NCBI GenBank assembly: GCA_020086605.1
Contig: JACBWW010000003.1
Location: forward strand, 59,259,923 to 59,323,922
Source of the DNA: Lanius collurio
Lineage: Eukaryota > Chordata > Aves > Passeriformes > Laniidae
Direction of reading: 5' to 3'
DNA: 64,000 nt
The notes below the pieces were generated by a model. The model made no database searches. It saw only the letters and a program-made list of their open reading frames with translations, and was not told where the DNA came from. Every line of letters starts with the position of its first letter. The first letter of the stretch is position 1. Below, one piece after another: positions 1 to 12,698 of the stretch. Made by a program: the position numbers and the translations under genes.

Positions 1-1566
1 TTACTTTTAAACTGAATACGTTTGATTAGGAAGATGCTGATTTAAAAATTATTCTGCAAAAAATGCATTTTTCTTAACAATTACTTGGTGAAAAATGAAA
101 GAATTTAGAAGAAAGTTTTTGTATTTTCTTCTGACAGTTGATACAAATGCACATACCTGTCTTCTGGTGAAATATCCAGAGCTCCAGCTGTTTCAAAAGG
201 GCAATGAGACTACAACCTCAAATTTACTTTCATTCTAAATTTTAGAAGTGAAATACGAAAATTGTTTGCAGCGTTTTCATGAGCTATTTTTGTGATGAAA
301 TATTAGGAAAATAGAGCTGGTTCCATATGCCTTAGTGTGAATCAAAACTGGTGGTAGAGAGTCTTGTCTGATAGTTCTGTGTGGTGTCTTTGAGCAGCCC
401 AGCTTTTTCTTGCTAAACCCAGCTAATTTGTCTTGTGTTCTTTCCCTGCACTGTATTAGGTACTTCGTTTTCCCCTGCTATGCAGAGTCTGTGTCCCTAA
501 TTTTTATCTTCTCTCCCTTCCTAACCATTACTTCTTTTCTTTCTATGTCAGGAGAAAAAAGTCATTCTCAATGTCAGTATTTTAAAGTGTATTGGGATAA
601 TGGGCAAAAAGGAGATAGACAGGGTATTCTCCTGAAAGGTATGAAGGGCTTCCATCAACCCGTTCTTTGTTCTGTATTTGCTGATAGTATGATTTGAAAT
701 CAAGTGTAAGATGCTGCCGTCAGTCCATCTGGGTTCCTTGTTGTAAACAATAACGTTGCAGTAATTAGCATTATGCATTTCTAGTTTGGGGTGGGCGTTT
801 TTGGTTTTTGTTTTGTTATGGGTTTTTTGGTTTTTTTATTTGTCTGGGGTTTTTAGAAGTTATTTAGCTACTGTAGAAGCATTAGCTAAATACTCATTCC
901 TGCTGGTGGGGTTAAGACTGTTACCCATAGGAGGGAAGAACTGAGGCCTGCATACATCAGTACACTCTCTAGAAGTCTGGTGAAAAGGCACCTCAAAAGG
1001 AGAGTGTAAGAGCTCTGCTGTCAGATAACTTTGAAATATCTGCTTTTCCTGAAGCTGTTTCCTGGCTTCTAATAAATAGATATTGAATCCAGTATTGAAG
1101 CAAAACATTTGTCTTTTAGAAAAAATTGGTGTTTTGAATATGTCCATATAAAATGCACTCTCTAGCATTTCTCTTGGTAACTTATGCTTTCTTTCTTTTT
1201 AAAAGAAAAGCAAGTTGCAGCGTTTACATAAATGCCAATGTGAACTCTTTTTTTGGTGGTTATTTTGATAACAACACAGGTCTTAATATCATGTAGTTTG
1301 ATTGCAAAGGTGATTAGGTGTTAATTTCAAATGGCATTTAGAGGTGTCTTGAGGTTTCAGGCTTATTTTTGTTCTTATAAGTTTTAAGACAATCCTCTTA
1401 ATCCACAAAAACTAAATTTTAATATATTAATAGCAAGCTCTTGAGTCATCCTTTCATTGATGTTAGGAGATATTTAGGCAAGTTCAGCACATAATTGTAG
1501 CACTCTAGTTGTAAATATATTTCATCTGATTTAGATGGCCATCAGTTTGTTTATTGCTTACCCCAG
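1..1566 (+). other. PHF20L1: PHF20L1 intron (partial)
   Basis: AT-rich sequence upstream of the first recognised PHF20L1 exon. I see no exon here: the open frames are short and none resembles the Tudor, AT-hook or PHD regions of the family. It ends in the acceptor TTGCTTACCCCAG at 1554-1566. The preceding exon must end in phase 1 and lies outside the window. Confidence 0.6.
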
Positions 1567-1762
1567 GACAGAGGTGGAGTGCCAAATATCTCTATGACAA
1601 AGACTGGCTAAACAATGGACACATGTGTGGATTATCATTTTTGAAAGAGAACTACTCTCATCTAAATGCCAAAAAGATTGTGTCAACACATCACCTACTG
1701 GCAGATGTATATGGGGTAACTGAAATACTGCATGGATTGCAGCTGAAGATTGGGATATTGAA
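1567..1762 (+). CDS. PHF20L1: PHF20L1 exon (post-PHD segment)
   Basis: Acceptor CCCCAG, entry phase 1, donor GTAAGT at 1763, exit phase 2. It encodes [18 protein letters not shown] through [20 protein letters not shown] to LQLKIGIL, the strongly conserved block that follows the PHD finger in PHF20 and PHF20L1. It is followed by a 398-bp intron with no visible features. Confidence 0.93.
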
Positions 1763-4700
1763 GTAAGTATCAGCCTAGGGTTTATTTTTCAGCTTTATAT
1801 AATCAAGTGGCAGACACTATCATTATTCCATATGCATTTTTCTCTCACACTGATGTCCTTTCTTGTATAGTATTTTAAATAATTCAAGTGTAAGATGTGG
1901 AGTACCCTCAGTTTCAGTGGGAGTTAGATGTTCAGCACCCAGACAGATATGGTCAGTTAGGATTGGTGATTTTTTTTTGGTAAATTTTGTGTTAAAGGGA
2001 CATTCTAGATTTATCTTAAATTGATGAATGGCTTAGGAATACTTTGTTTGATAATGGTGCTTATCAGTAGCTAAGATCTAGGAGAATAGGATGCTAGATA
2101 GTTTAGTGCTGTGAATGTTGTTCTCTATGACTTGCTTTTTTTTCCTCCCCTTCACTGCAGAAATAAGCATCACCCAGATCTTCATCTCTGGGCTTATTCA
2201 GGAATGAGAAAAGAACAAGAACAAAGAACTGTTGGGGTGGAGAAAAAATTAGTGACTTTGCAGGATGCTGTTAATCCAGCTGAAAGGACATGTCATAGTC
2301 AAAACCATAAAGAGCCACCCAGTATACCCCAGAAGATGGAAGAAACATATATCACAAGTGAGCACAGTTACCAAAAACCACAGAGTTTTAGTCAAGACTA
2401 CAAAGCAGTCACTGACCCTATGAGCTCAGATGATGAAGATACAAGTAGCTTTGAGGAAGATCAGGAATATCACACAGAGAATAAAAACTGTTTACAATAT
2501 TCTTTTAAAGATGGTGGCATGAATGAGCAGGTAAGTATCATTCTTCATCTGGGAAACTTTATTTGGAAAAATATGTTCAATCTGATAAAACTGAAGCACA
2601 TACAGGTATTTTAAAAAGTTGATTGCTGTCAGTTGACATGTTCTATCAAATAAATGAGCAGAAATTATGAGAAGCAAAGTTGGATCACTGAAATACTTCC
2701 AGGTAAAGTATGTTCATTTCAGCTGGTGTATGAAGTACAGAATATGGTTAAAGTATTGCCTATCCTAAAACTTTATTCTCAGTCTAACGTTTTGAGAGAA
2801 AAAACCCTATTTTTAAAATGCATGGTCTTGGAACAGCTTACCTGGCTTTTGCAAGGTGAGGAAAATGGGACAGGTTTCCTTTTTTCTTTGGGTTCAGTTA
2901 TTGGCATGTACTGAGGGGTTTTTGTTGTTGTTTGTTAACAGCCAAGGTTTTTCTAACAGTGTTTATTACTGTACTGTGTTCTTCTTTTACTAGCAACACT
3001 ACCTAGAATGCCATCCACAAGTAATGATTTCCTGACCAACTAATTTCACCTCATGGGCAACTGCTTTTCAGTCTTCTATACTGCATTGTTCTAATGAAAC
3101 ATTTTTAGTCAGGATTATATTTTGCTGTTTAAACATCTTTCTCATTTTTGCATTAATGGTTTGAATCCGTTGTTTGGGGGAAAAGGTCTGAAACTTGTTA
3201 ATCTAGTTTTAGTAAAGAGTTCTCTGAGCAAAAACCAAAGAAAACCAAACCTTTCTGTTTTCTACGATACCAACTGTGTGAGGGTAAATCATCCAACTCA
3301 TCCCTCTTTTGATGTACAGTTTCTGGTGTGGAAGAAATGAGTATGATACAACTTTTTTCTTTTTAATTTTAGTTCTAAATGTGGCATGTAAGCTGTGTAG
3401 TCTGAATGGGGAAATTTTGGCTCCTTCTAGTTAGAAATACTTGTTTGTATGCTAAATTGCACAGCTATATTCAAGTTTATAGTAAGGAGACATGCAGCAG
3501 TGTCAGATACACTTGCCTTCCAACAGCAGTTTAAATTGTCATTGTAAATAGTATAAGTAATATAAAGACATTTAGAATTAAGGGAAAATATGCATGAGCA
3601 GTGAAACAAAACTAGTATTTCCTTCAGAGAGTCAAGCATATATCTAAAAACCTGGGTGCTCAATGTTTGATACTGTCCCAAACAGATCTCTTCTTGGTTT
3701 AAGAGTGTTCTTTCTTTTGGGGACACCTTAATCACCTTGCCATTAATCAGCCTTGATACTAAAGTAAGACCTTCTGCCTAAACATGATAGGCATGGAAGA
3801 GCTCTGTTTGATTTCTCCATGAACCTGTTTGCACTCACCTTAAAATTGACATTGAAGGACCATTTTTAAATGACCTGACTTCTCTGTAAGGTGCCTTTTC
3901 TCCTCTCCTTGTCAAAGTTTGGTTGGGGCTTTGGATTTTCCTTTCTAGCATTCTTCAGAGCCTTGAATATTCGGATTTTCCATACTGTTTTGTCTTACCC
4001 CAGTCTGCAGTTCTGTTACAAACTTCCTTTTCTTTTGCAAACTCTGTTTGGATTGACTGTTATCAAGTCTCTTTTTGGCCTATGCATTATATTTTAAATT
4101 GTATTTAGTTTCCTTGGTTTTACTTCTGAAAGCACAAGCCTTCCCCACCTGAACCTCCTGTTATTTCTTGTCCACAAGCTGTATCCTGCATTCTTCTCCT
4201 GCCATCACTCTCTGATTGCCTATGTTGGTCCCACAGCTTAGAGGAGAACCTGGATTTTGTGATTTTTTTTCACAAAGCAATTACTAGCCATTTGAATAAA
4301 TATAGAGGTCATTAGAAGAAAAAAATAAAACCATTTATGATGTTATTTAGATATTAAGTTACTTAGTTTTGAAATTTTCTCTAACTTACTGAAGCAGAAA
4401 CATGATTTTGGCTTTAGAATTATGGACTCGGATCCTTATACAGCAAGGGGAAAATGGTATTCCTGTGGTTTTAGAGAGGGTCTGAAAATTGGAATAGAGC
4501 ATTTCTTATTTATATTGGAAATATTTTTCGTAAGATTAACAACAGTTTGAATTCTGACAACACTGTGGAAGTAAACCTGATGTCTTCAGAGAAGAGAAAT
4601 TTTTAATATCATAACAGCATCAAAACTCTCATACCTTTCAAATAAAATTTATCTCTGGTGCATAATTTTAACTCCTTTAATTAACATTATGAGTATTAAC

Positions 4701-7409
4701 AACACTTATCCTGTCTGACTTGCTAATAAAGCTGCCCTCGGGTCAGTCAGAGTTTTGTTTGTTTGTTTGTTTTTTAATTGATTTTAAGCTTAAAATGAAA
4801 GTTGGATTTTTTTGCTCAAGTAGTTACTTAAAATCCATCAGTTCCTATTTTCTTCTTTACCTCTCTTATCACTATTCCCATACTTGACTGGAGAAAGAAA
4901 TATTTCAATAACAGACCTAACACCATTTCTTTCTTATGCGCTGTGCATAATTAGCTTGAGCTCAGAGAAGTGTACTAATACAATTAAAGTCACTCTGCTC
5001 TGGCATTTGGCATGAGCTGACACTGTGAGCATGTGTATCTGAAATTCTAGTACTTAAAATAGAATTTTCAATAGTGAAAGAACTTTGTTGGATGTAAAGT
5101 CATAGTGGATAGACAATGGAAGCTGTTAATCCTGCTAATTGCTGGAGATGCTGAGCATTTTAACACATTAAATCTGATCTACTTCCATTCAATAGCTGAA
5201 ACATCAAACATAGAAAGATTAGGAGCTGGTTTATTATCTCTGGCTTGCTGTGAAAATACTAATTATTTCAAAGAAGTCAGTCTTCCTCAGATACTATGTT
5301 TGCATAACTCTGCATGTTTCTGTAACTGTCCCCAAACATTTTCAGTTCTGTCCCAGACTTGTGCTTGGAAGGTAGGTGGAGTCATAACAGCTGGGAAGAG
5401 AAGGTTCTTGTCTAAATCAGCAAACAGAACAGATTGCCCAGAGAGGTTGTGGAGTCTTTCCTGCACTGGAGATATTCCAGAGCCATCTGGACACAATCCT
5501 GTGCCATGTGCTCTGGGATGACTCTGCTTGAGCACAGAGGTTGGACTGGGTGACTCCCTGTGGTCCCTTCCAGCCTGACCCATTCTGGGATTCTGTGAAA
5601 TGGGATGTCCAGCTTATTTGTGCAAAAGAGTGACTGTTGACATCTGAGGTACTACTGCATTGTAGGGAGTTTTCCATGGAAACAAACCTTAGGATTTTGC
5701 ATGTTTTTGGTGGCAGTAGACCTGTGCAATTCAGCACTTTATGGTTTAAGTTGCTGTTTATATAAAAAGGGCACAGAAGCACAATCTGTATTACTACATT
5801 AGACAAAGTATTTGAGCTGATAAACTTCAGTATTAGGGAAATAAGGTGAAAGGTATTTATGTGGAATTTGCATTTTGTTAGCTTTAGTCTATTGATGTGT
5901 CACAGTACATGGCTTTTTGAGTATGATTTTTGTCATATATACAGAAGTACGGTTCTAAGCCAGCAGAGTTTATCGTGTGACTCAAATGTTGAAATCAACA
6001 CCAGAAATAAAAACAAAGCAAAAAACAATCTTAAATGGCAATCTTTTTCTTTCTGTTGCTCCTCTGAAGAATTCTGCTGAAGGAAACACTGTGTTTGTTT
6101 GTAATGAAAGAAAAGGCTCAGAAGAACAAGTGGACACACATCTTCAATGGCAGCTAAACCTCCTCACCCATATAGAGAATGTACAGAATGAAGTCACCAG
6201 CAGAATGGACCTTATTGAAAAAGAAGTTGATGGTAACTGCATTGCCAGATTACTTGTTAATATACCTGTAGCAGCATCTCTCATGACTAATATGTTCAAA
6301 GTGACCTGAGGCACTGAGGATGGATTTTTAATGCCCAATAAAGTAGCTCAAGCACTCAAAACCCCTGAGCTCAGGTTCAGACTTCAGAAAGCTTAGATAA
6401 CTTGTCTAGTCTTTGTCCAGATATGGTCATAAAGTTGATGTCTTTTTCTACGCTTGGAGCGATTTTTGCCTGATTGTTCTAGTAGTTGACAATATTTAGG
6501 GGGGAAAAAGTGTTTATTATGCTTTCAACTTTCTTTTTTTTTAATGTATTAGTAAGCAAGTGGTTTCATGAAGGCAATTCAGTCTTCATGAGAAAACTTG
6601 AATGAAATTTATAGTGTGTGAGAATATTGTAGCACACAGGTGTCTATGACTTGCCAGTCATAGAAACTGGTAATTGAAGGAGCTTGTAGTCTAGTCATAG
6701 GAGTCCTTAATTAATCTTTTAACAAATAAAATTGTCTTATTTCTATTTGCATTTTACTTCAGTATCCCTGCTTTTCCTAGGCAGTGTTTCTAAACTAACA
6801 GAGTTGACCTTTTACCTTCTCTGTTTCTGCAAGCAGAGAAATTCCTTGAAAACATTTGTTGAAGATTGGAAAACCATTCTGTAATCTGGACCTTGTCCAC
6901 AGGAGCTTGTTGAAATGGCAGAAGCAAGCCTTGTGTTTAAGGGTAGCATTTTCTGTTCCAGAACTGTCAGAGAAGACCATGAACTGAAGTTGCTTTTATG
7001 TGTGTAGAGAGTAAATTGTGAGCCAAGGGTATAAGTTACTCCCAAGTACCTTTTTATAGCAACAATCAAATCAAGATTGGATTGTTAAGAGAAATACAGA
7101 ATTAGTTGGTGTTTCCCTAACAAAATTTCTTCTGTTGAGTGAAAATCACAGCCTCAGTGTATTTTGCCGTTTTATGAAAGACAAAGTAAGAAAGAAAAGC
7201 TTAATTTTTATGGAAACTGTTTCTCAAAGACTTACTCTAATCAACTTCTTCCCTTTCCTTCTGTAGTTTTGGAAAGCTGGCTTGATTTCACTGGAGAACT
7301 GGAACCACCAGATCCTCTGGCAAGATTGCCTCAGCTCAAGCGACGTATCAAACAGCTCTTAATTGACATGGGAAAAGTGCAGCAAATAGCAACACTTTGC
7401 TCTGTATGA
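1567..7409 (+). CDS. PHF20L1: PHF20L1 (PHD finger protein 20-like 1), C-terminal four exons
   Basis: Four exons at 1567-1762, 2161-2530, 6070-6232 and 7267-7409 join in frame to the last 290 residues of the protein and a TGA stop. The family reads histone or protein lysine methylation through N-terminal Tudor domains and a central PHD finger, and acts in the nucleus. Only the part after the PHD finger is present: a conserved block ending LKIGILK, a polar and acidic stretch ([14 protein letters not shown]), then a helical C-terminus ending QQIATLCSV, which I recognise as the PHF20L1 tail. The paralogue PHF20 is similar, but the neighbour TG fixes the identity, because PHF20L1 lies just upstream of TG in mammals. 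The 5' end of the gene is outside the window. Confidence 0.93.
2161..2530 (+). CDS. PHF20L1: PHF20L1 exon (polar, acidic linker)
   Basis: Acceptor CTTCACTGCAG, donor GTAAGT at 2531, entry phase 2, exit phase 0. It encodes [20 protein letters not shown], then a low-complexity region with [15 protein letters not shown] and an acidic [13 protein letters not shown] segment. Probably disordered. The next intron is 3.5 kb and holds one CR1 tail (about 5430-5600). Confidence 0.92.
5430..5600 (+). mobile_element. CR1 LINE 3' fragment
   Basis: Sequence running from TTGCCCAGAGAGGTTGTGGA through CACTGGAGATATTCCAGAGC to GGTCCCTTCCAGCCTGACCC and ATTCTGGGATTCTGTGAAA matches the 3' end of avian CR1 retrotransposons. 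It is 5'-truncated and lies in a PHF20L1 intron. Open frames across it are chance. Confidence 0.88.
6070..6232 (+). CDS. PHF20L1: PHF20L1 exon (penultimate)
   Basis: The acceptor is TGCTCCTCTGAAG (AG at 6068-6069), after a long pyrimidine tract. I chose it because it keeps phase 0 with the previous CAG end and gives [10 protein letters not shown], a conserved start for this exon. It continues through [20 protein letters not shown] and MDLIEKEVD, likely helical. Donor GTAACT at 6233, exit phase 1. A 1.0-kb intron without visible features follows. Confidence 0.9.
7267..7409 (+). CDS. PHF20L1: PHF20L1 terminal coding exon
   Basis: Acceptor CCTTCTGTAG, entry phase 1. It encodes [20 protein letters not shown], then [20 protein letters not shown] and the terminal IATLCSV before TGA (7407-7409). 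This C-terminus is nearly invariant among vertebrate PHF20L1 proteins as I remember them. Confidence 0.95.
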
Positions 7410-10400
7410 CAAAAGGAAGAATAAAGTAAAAATAGCTTATTTACAATGATTTTCTTATTAGCCACAAGACTGACAGGAAGACAGCAAAAAGCTGAGCATT
7501 TATCTGGTTCTTTGCTAATTACATTAATAGCCTGAAGCTTTAGAAAGAAGGGAGGAAGTTTAGAGTCAGGAATCTGTTTTATTGAAAATATGAATATTCA
7601 GTGTCCAAGCTTCAAAATTATATATAATATACTGAGAAATGTCAATTTCTTGGTATTTTAACATGTTAAACAAGTAAATCCCCAGGTACAAGAAAATTCA
7701 ACAAGCAAAAACTCAGTGTAGAGTAATGCTACTATTTTGAAAGCCTTGGCAACATTTCTAAATTAGCAGAGTTCAGCTGACTAAAAAGGCAATCCTCTTA
7801 TCTTACTAGTGAAAGGTAGATGCAGAGAGAGCTGTATCTTCTCTGCAAGGAAGGTTTTTTAGGTTATTTCTGTCTTTTATGAATGTTCAGGAAAACAAAC
7901 ATACTGGCTTTGATTTTTGAAAAAAATTACTTATCATGGTCTCCCTTTTAAAATATTTTTTTTTAAATAGAAATCCCTAGAACAGCACCCCTAGGCTCCT
8001 TTAAAACAGAAGTGGCAAATAGTGGTCAGATGTGCCAAATAATATTAAAATCACTGGGATGAGAGTTTGATTATGACTTAAGTGAAGATTTTTTCCAAAG
8101 TCCTACTCGGTGCCAGCAATCCATCCAAAATTGTATCTAGTTTATATTTTTTTATGTTCTATAGCAGTATTCAGGAATCAAGGTACAGTTTTTGTCCAGG
8201 GTAGCTCTATTCTGGTGTTGGCCCTCTGAAAACTTCACCATCTTCCACGTGGATGTGGAATGACAAGAGCAGCAAAACTGGCTGTGGCTGTGAATATTCT
8301 AAACCACTAGAGGAAAAAAAATCACAAGATACTTTATCTGAGTTGTTTTTATAAAATTTTTCAGCTTCAGTGAGCAAAATGTCATGAAACCAAAGGCAAC
8401 CTACTTGCTCTGTTCGCTCTTGTTGGATTTTGAGCCCAGGACTTTCCCTGTGCTGATAAGTTTCCACTGTGCCCAGTGCTACATCCACATCTGTGTGTGT
8501 ATGTATATGTGTATAGATGCACATGTACACCTATACATACCATGCACATTTCTATCTACACGTGTCTAGTTTTATTATAATAGACTACAAGAACTGGTGG
8601 TTCATGTTACCTTTTAACAAGCAGTTTCTAAAATTGAAAATAATGTATGTACAGGTTTTGAAATTTGTAAAATATGACTGTTAAAAGGAGGCTATTTAAC
8701 TGAGGACATTAGGATACTTGAACATTTTATGCCTCACATCTGTTTATCAGTTCTAGTTATCTGTATAAATGCATTTTAGAACCGATAGACAGTAAACTTG
8801 AATTTACCTTTTGATAAGAGTACAAGCCACTGTACATTCAAAAATTATTTAAATTTGCAAACACACTGTTCTATATGTAAGGTACTGTATGTAAAACTGT
8901 TTATTAAAACTATTCTGTATACTCTACATTTTCCACTTTTCTTCCTGATCTACATACAAATGTAAAAAAGAAGTAATTGTTATTATGTACAGACCATCAA
9001 AAAATCTTGGAATGCCTTTTAAGGATGCTTACAACTGAAAAATGTGCCAAAGATGGATTATCTGGGAAAGACTTTGCAACCAGTGCATTGAACTTTCGTG
9101 ATAAAACCATTATTGAGAAAGAACACGGCGTGGCTGGTTCATTGCTAAAGTAAACCTACCCTGACCTTTCCTCACTGTCTGTCGTACCTGAAGTGAGTTA
9201 TCACTCCTGATGGCCAAAGCAAAATGTAAACTTCTGTTACAGAGCGGTTGCTATTTAAAGTCTTCCCACATCAAGCTTGTAGGAGACATCCCAGAGCTGA
9301 ATGATAACATGGAATTATGGAATGGTTGGCAGCTCCATAATACAGAAAGAACATAAAAGCCTGAGGAGTTGTTGACATTTTATAGCAACTGTTAATAAAT
9401 ACTCTGAGTTGATGCTTCAATAACTGCTTCAAACAGGAATAGCTGAGTGACCTACTTGCTTTTGGATATGTGAGACTTTTTTATAGACTATTCACTTGCT
9501 GCATATCCTTGAATGTGGTACTGTGTGTACTGTATAAGAGAAGTGTAAATCCAGATGAATTACTTTGAAACAAAGTGGAGTGTATTTACAGAATTTATAC
9601 AGCATACACTGTAGCAATATTATGCAATGTGTGTGCATGCGTGTGATGTAATATAATTGTAAATGTTACTGAAGGTGAAGGTGGACTTGGAGAGTTCAGG
9701 GGGGAGGATAGAGGTTTTATTCTTACTAAAGAGATGGCGGAATGGTATCCTGAAAAGGAAATCCTAGGGTCAAGGTTGAAGTTGCCCTTGCAGCTTTAAC
9801 GTTTCTTCTGTTTGTATGTGTAATGGCCTCTTTACACGAATATGTAATTTTACCCCTCAAGATCCTGCCTTGTTCAGGATGGACTGTGCTTATGAAAACA
9901 ATCTGTTCAGTATCTTTTTTATGTTCATTGTGTAGTCATGTATTATAAAAATTCCTGCAAGCATTCATATCTTCTAAGAAATACAATCTCGGTGTCCATA
10001 CGGCCCGTGCTGTGTATGATACATCATGTACTGCTCGAATGTTTCACAAACTTGTCTGAGTTTGCTTTCTCAAGTCGTGGTGCTGGTCTGTAACATGTGG
10101 ACATTCATTTCTGACCCCAGTTTCTCAAGTATTCAAAGGTTTGGGATGCTTTTGAGGTTTTTCTTTTAAACACAAGTCAAGTGCCATAAAAATGCTAAGT
10201 GTTTTGCACAGAATGTAACCTACAGTTGATTGCTTTGCTCATATACCAGTCAACCCCAGTGTGATCTGGCTCTTACCAGTATTTCTTCCTAGTTGGCCTT
10301 AACAAGAGAATCTTATTCCTGTAGGCATAATTTTCCACCTGTCTTCCTACTTCCTCTCTCAGTAAACCAGGGATGTACACTCAGTCTATTTGCAACATCG

Positions 10401-12698
10401 TTTATTGGGGTGTGAATTGTGATTGCATTGTTTGATGGAGGGGACAGACCCTCTCTGAGGAAAAAATAGTATATGGCAGTGTAAGGACTGTTTGATATAT
10501 GTGCACAGAAAGGCAAAATGTTTAAATTTGCAGCCTTCTTTCACTGAATAGGAGTTCTAAGTAGTAATAGATGGAAGGGAAATGCCATTTTAGAGAAGCC
10601 TCTTCTGATTTCACAGAGCTTAAATGGCAAGCTTTTGGAGCCTTTGAATGCCCAGCTTTTTGTCTGAGGCTTAGTTAGGGTTTTTTGGTTGTTTTGTTTT
10701 TTTTTTTTTAATAGAGGTATCAGGGTGATTTAATTTCAAAGCCTGCTCCTACTTGTGACCATACTGAAGGCATCTGCATCAGGAATTCTGTATTTCAGTT
10801 GCAGTGATGGCAGCAGGACAGCAGTACTGCAGTTGTAAATGAAATGTAGTGTTGGTGCTGTGGTCTGGTATGACATGATGGGACTCCCACGTTCTGGTTA
10901 CAAAATGGACGTACTTCAGGTCATAGCTCAGGGAATGGGTTGGAAGATGCTTCCTGTTAACCCTTTCCTTGGGTAGCTGTAGGTTGAACAGTGCCCATGT
11001 TTTGGACCTTCTGGCCTTAGATGCATAGATCTTTGTTCATCTGTGGAGTGGTTTACAGTGGTAGAAGCCTGTCATTTTCTTTCAAATAGATAAAGAAGAT
11101 GGGTTGCAATTTTCTGATAGATTTCATGTATTTGCTGGTAGCAAAGAATTGAAACTGTTCTTCTGTGGATGCAGGTATCTTGTGTGGCTGACAGCCACCT
11201 GAATCTCTTAATTTTGTCTCTGACCTTCTGCATGTGCTCATCTGTTCGTTCTGCAGCATGCATCTGTTTCTCTTTTCATTCTTCAGCTTTCTGCACTCTG
11301 GTTTCTGTGGTGCCTGGAGGGTCTCACTCCTCTATTCTCTTGCCCAGTTCTTCCTGGCTGCTGTGGGAAGCAGTCAAGGGGAAAGGTCTCTTCAGCTCTT
11401 CTGTCCACAGCCTCCAGAGTTCCTTGGGACTTTTGTACAGTTGGAGTTTGTGCACCCAAATCAAAATCTCCAGGTGTTTTTGCTCTGTCCCTTCAATAAG
11501 CCTCTTCTGTCTTGTGCAAGTGATGATCTCCCTCTACTCCCATCTGGCTTCTAACTTGACTTGAATTAATATTACAGCAAAACCCCTCTGGCACTGTTGG
11601 GCTCCAGCACTCCTTGCCAAACTGAGGGTTGGGATGAAAAAGAGTCATTCAAACATTGCAGTAAATTATGAAAGTATTTTGATGTTGTAAACCACACTAT
11701 TTTTCCTTTGTATTTGAAGGGAAACAGTAACCATTTTTCTTTACTGGAACTTCAAAAGGCACAAAACAGATCCTGAACTGAACTGGAGCTTGATGTAAAA
11801 ATCAACAAATTGAGGGTGGGCAGGACTCTGCAGACAGAGGCTTCACAGCCAAAAGAGCAGTCAGGCCATCCCAGCTGCCTTGCCCTGTTAGTAGCTCTGT
11901 GGAGGTGCTGGTGTGTTAAAGGGGTGTGTGCAATGTTGCCATTCATTTGCAAGCAGGATGGTTCAGAACACTGGAACTATAGGTTTTTGCTCTGCTGCTT
12001 AGAAGTGTTTCAGTATATGCACCTTAATTTTGGAGTGCTTATTAAAGTCAGAGGCTTAATCACTTTTGAAATGCCATTCTCACATTTTATTAGCTCACAT
12101 TTTTTTTCTGTTGTACTGATTACATATGGCTTTAGGTAAGGATTTTGCAGAGGCTGTTTGAAATGCTTCAGTAATGGTTTCTGTTATATTTTGTTACGTC
12201 CTGGGTGCTGGGTGTGGGGGTCTGTCTTTAGCAATAAATATTATACACTATGTGTATATCGGTTTGTATGTGGAAAACAAATACAGAGCATATAATAATG
12301 GTGAAAATACACTGCACCGAGTGCAGATTGTGCATTTGGCAGCCATTCTGCACCAGTCTGAACAACCCAAAGGAAAAATTGGATACCGTGTGGAGAAAAT
12401 GAACTAGCATGAAAAATCATTCAGGACAGAGGTTCCCTTCCCTTACTCTGTGGGCTGGATAACTAAAGCTAGTTCAATTGCTGTTTGCTTCAAGCAGCAG
12501 TCTTCCTTTCCTGAAAACTGGCCAAGCCTCCTCTGTTCAGCTGTAGCCACGTGTGTCAGTGTATTGTCACTAAACACTCTGAGAGAGGCAGCACTGCACT
12601 ATGATTAAATCTTCTATGAGAGAAGCAAAATACTTTCTTCTGTGATTTGTTTTTTATAATAGCAATAATGTTGACTGCATTCTAATACTCACAATAAA
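7410..12698 (+). other. PHF20L1: Probable PHF20L1 3' UTR and downstream flank
   Basis: No exon is supported here. AATAAA occurs at 7420, only 11 bases after the stop, at 9394, and at 12693. The last is followed by a GT-rich stretch within 35 bases, so it is a plausible distal poly(A) site. The 8600-10130 stretch is AT-rich, free of recognised repeats and UTR-like. An imperfect TG/TA-rich run lies near 8490-8560. The true transcript end cannot be fixed from sequence. Confidence 0.4.

Noticed and set aside
5105..5521. 138-codon open frame in a PHF20L1 intron
   Set aside because: Its second half is a CR1 tail and the first half shows no family resemblance or splice context.
5945..5980. Possible PHF20L1 acceptor at TATATACAG (5936-5944)
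   Set aside because: In the required phase it reaches TGA after 11 codons. The acceptor at 6069 keeps the frame and matches the conserved [10 protein letters not shown] start.
11169..11564. Plus-strand frames of 106-131 codons rich in Ser, Phe and Leu
   Set aside because: They are low-complexity pyrimidine-rich translations; any signal here is on the minus strand.
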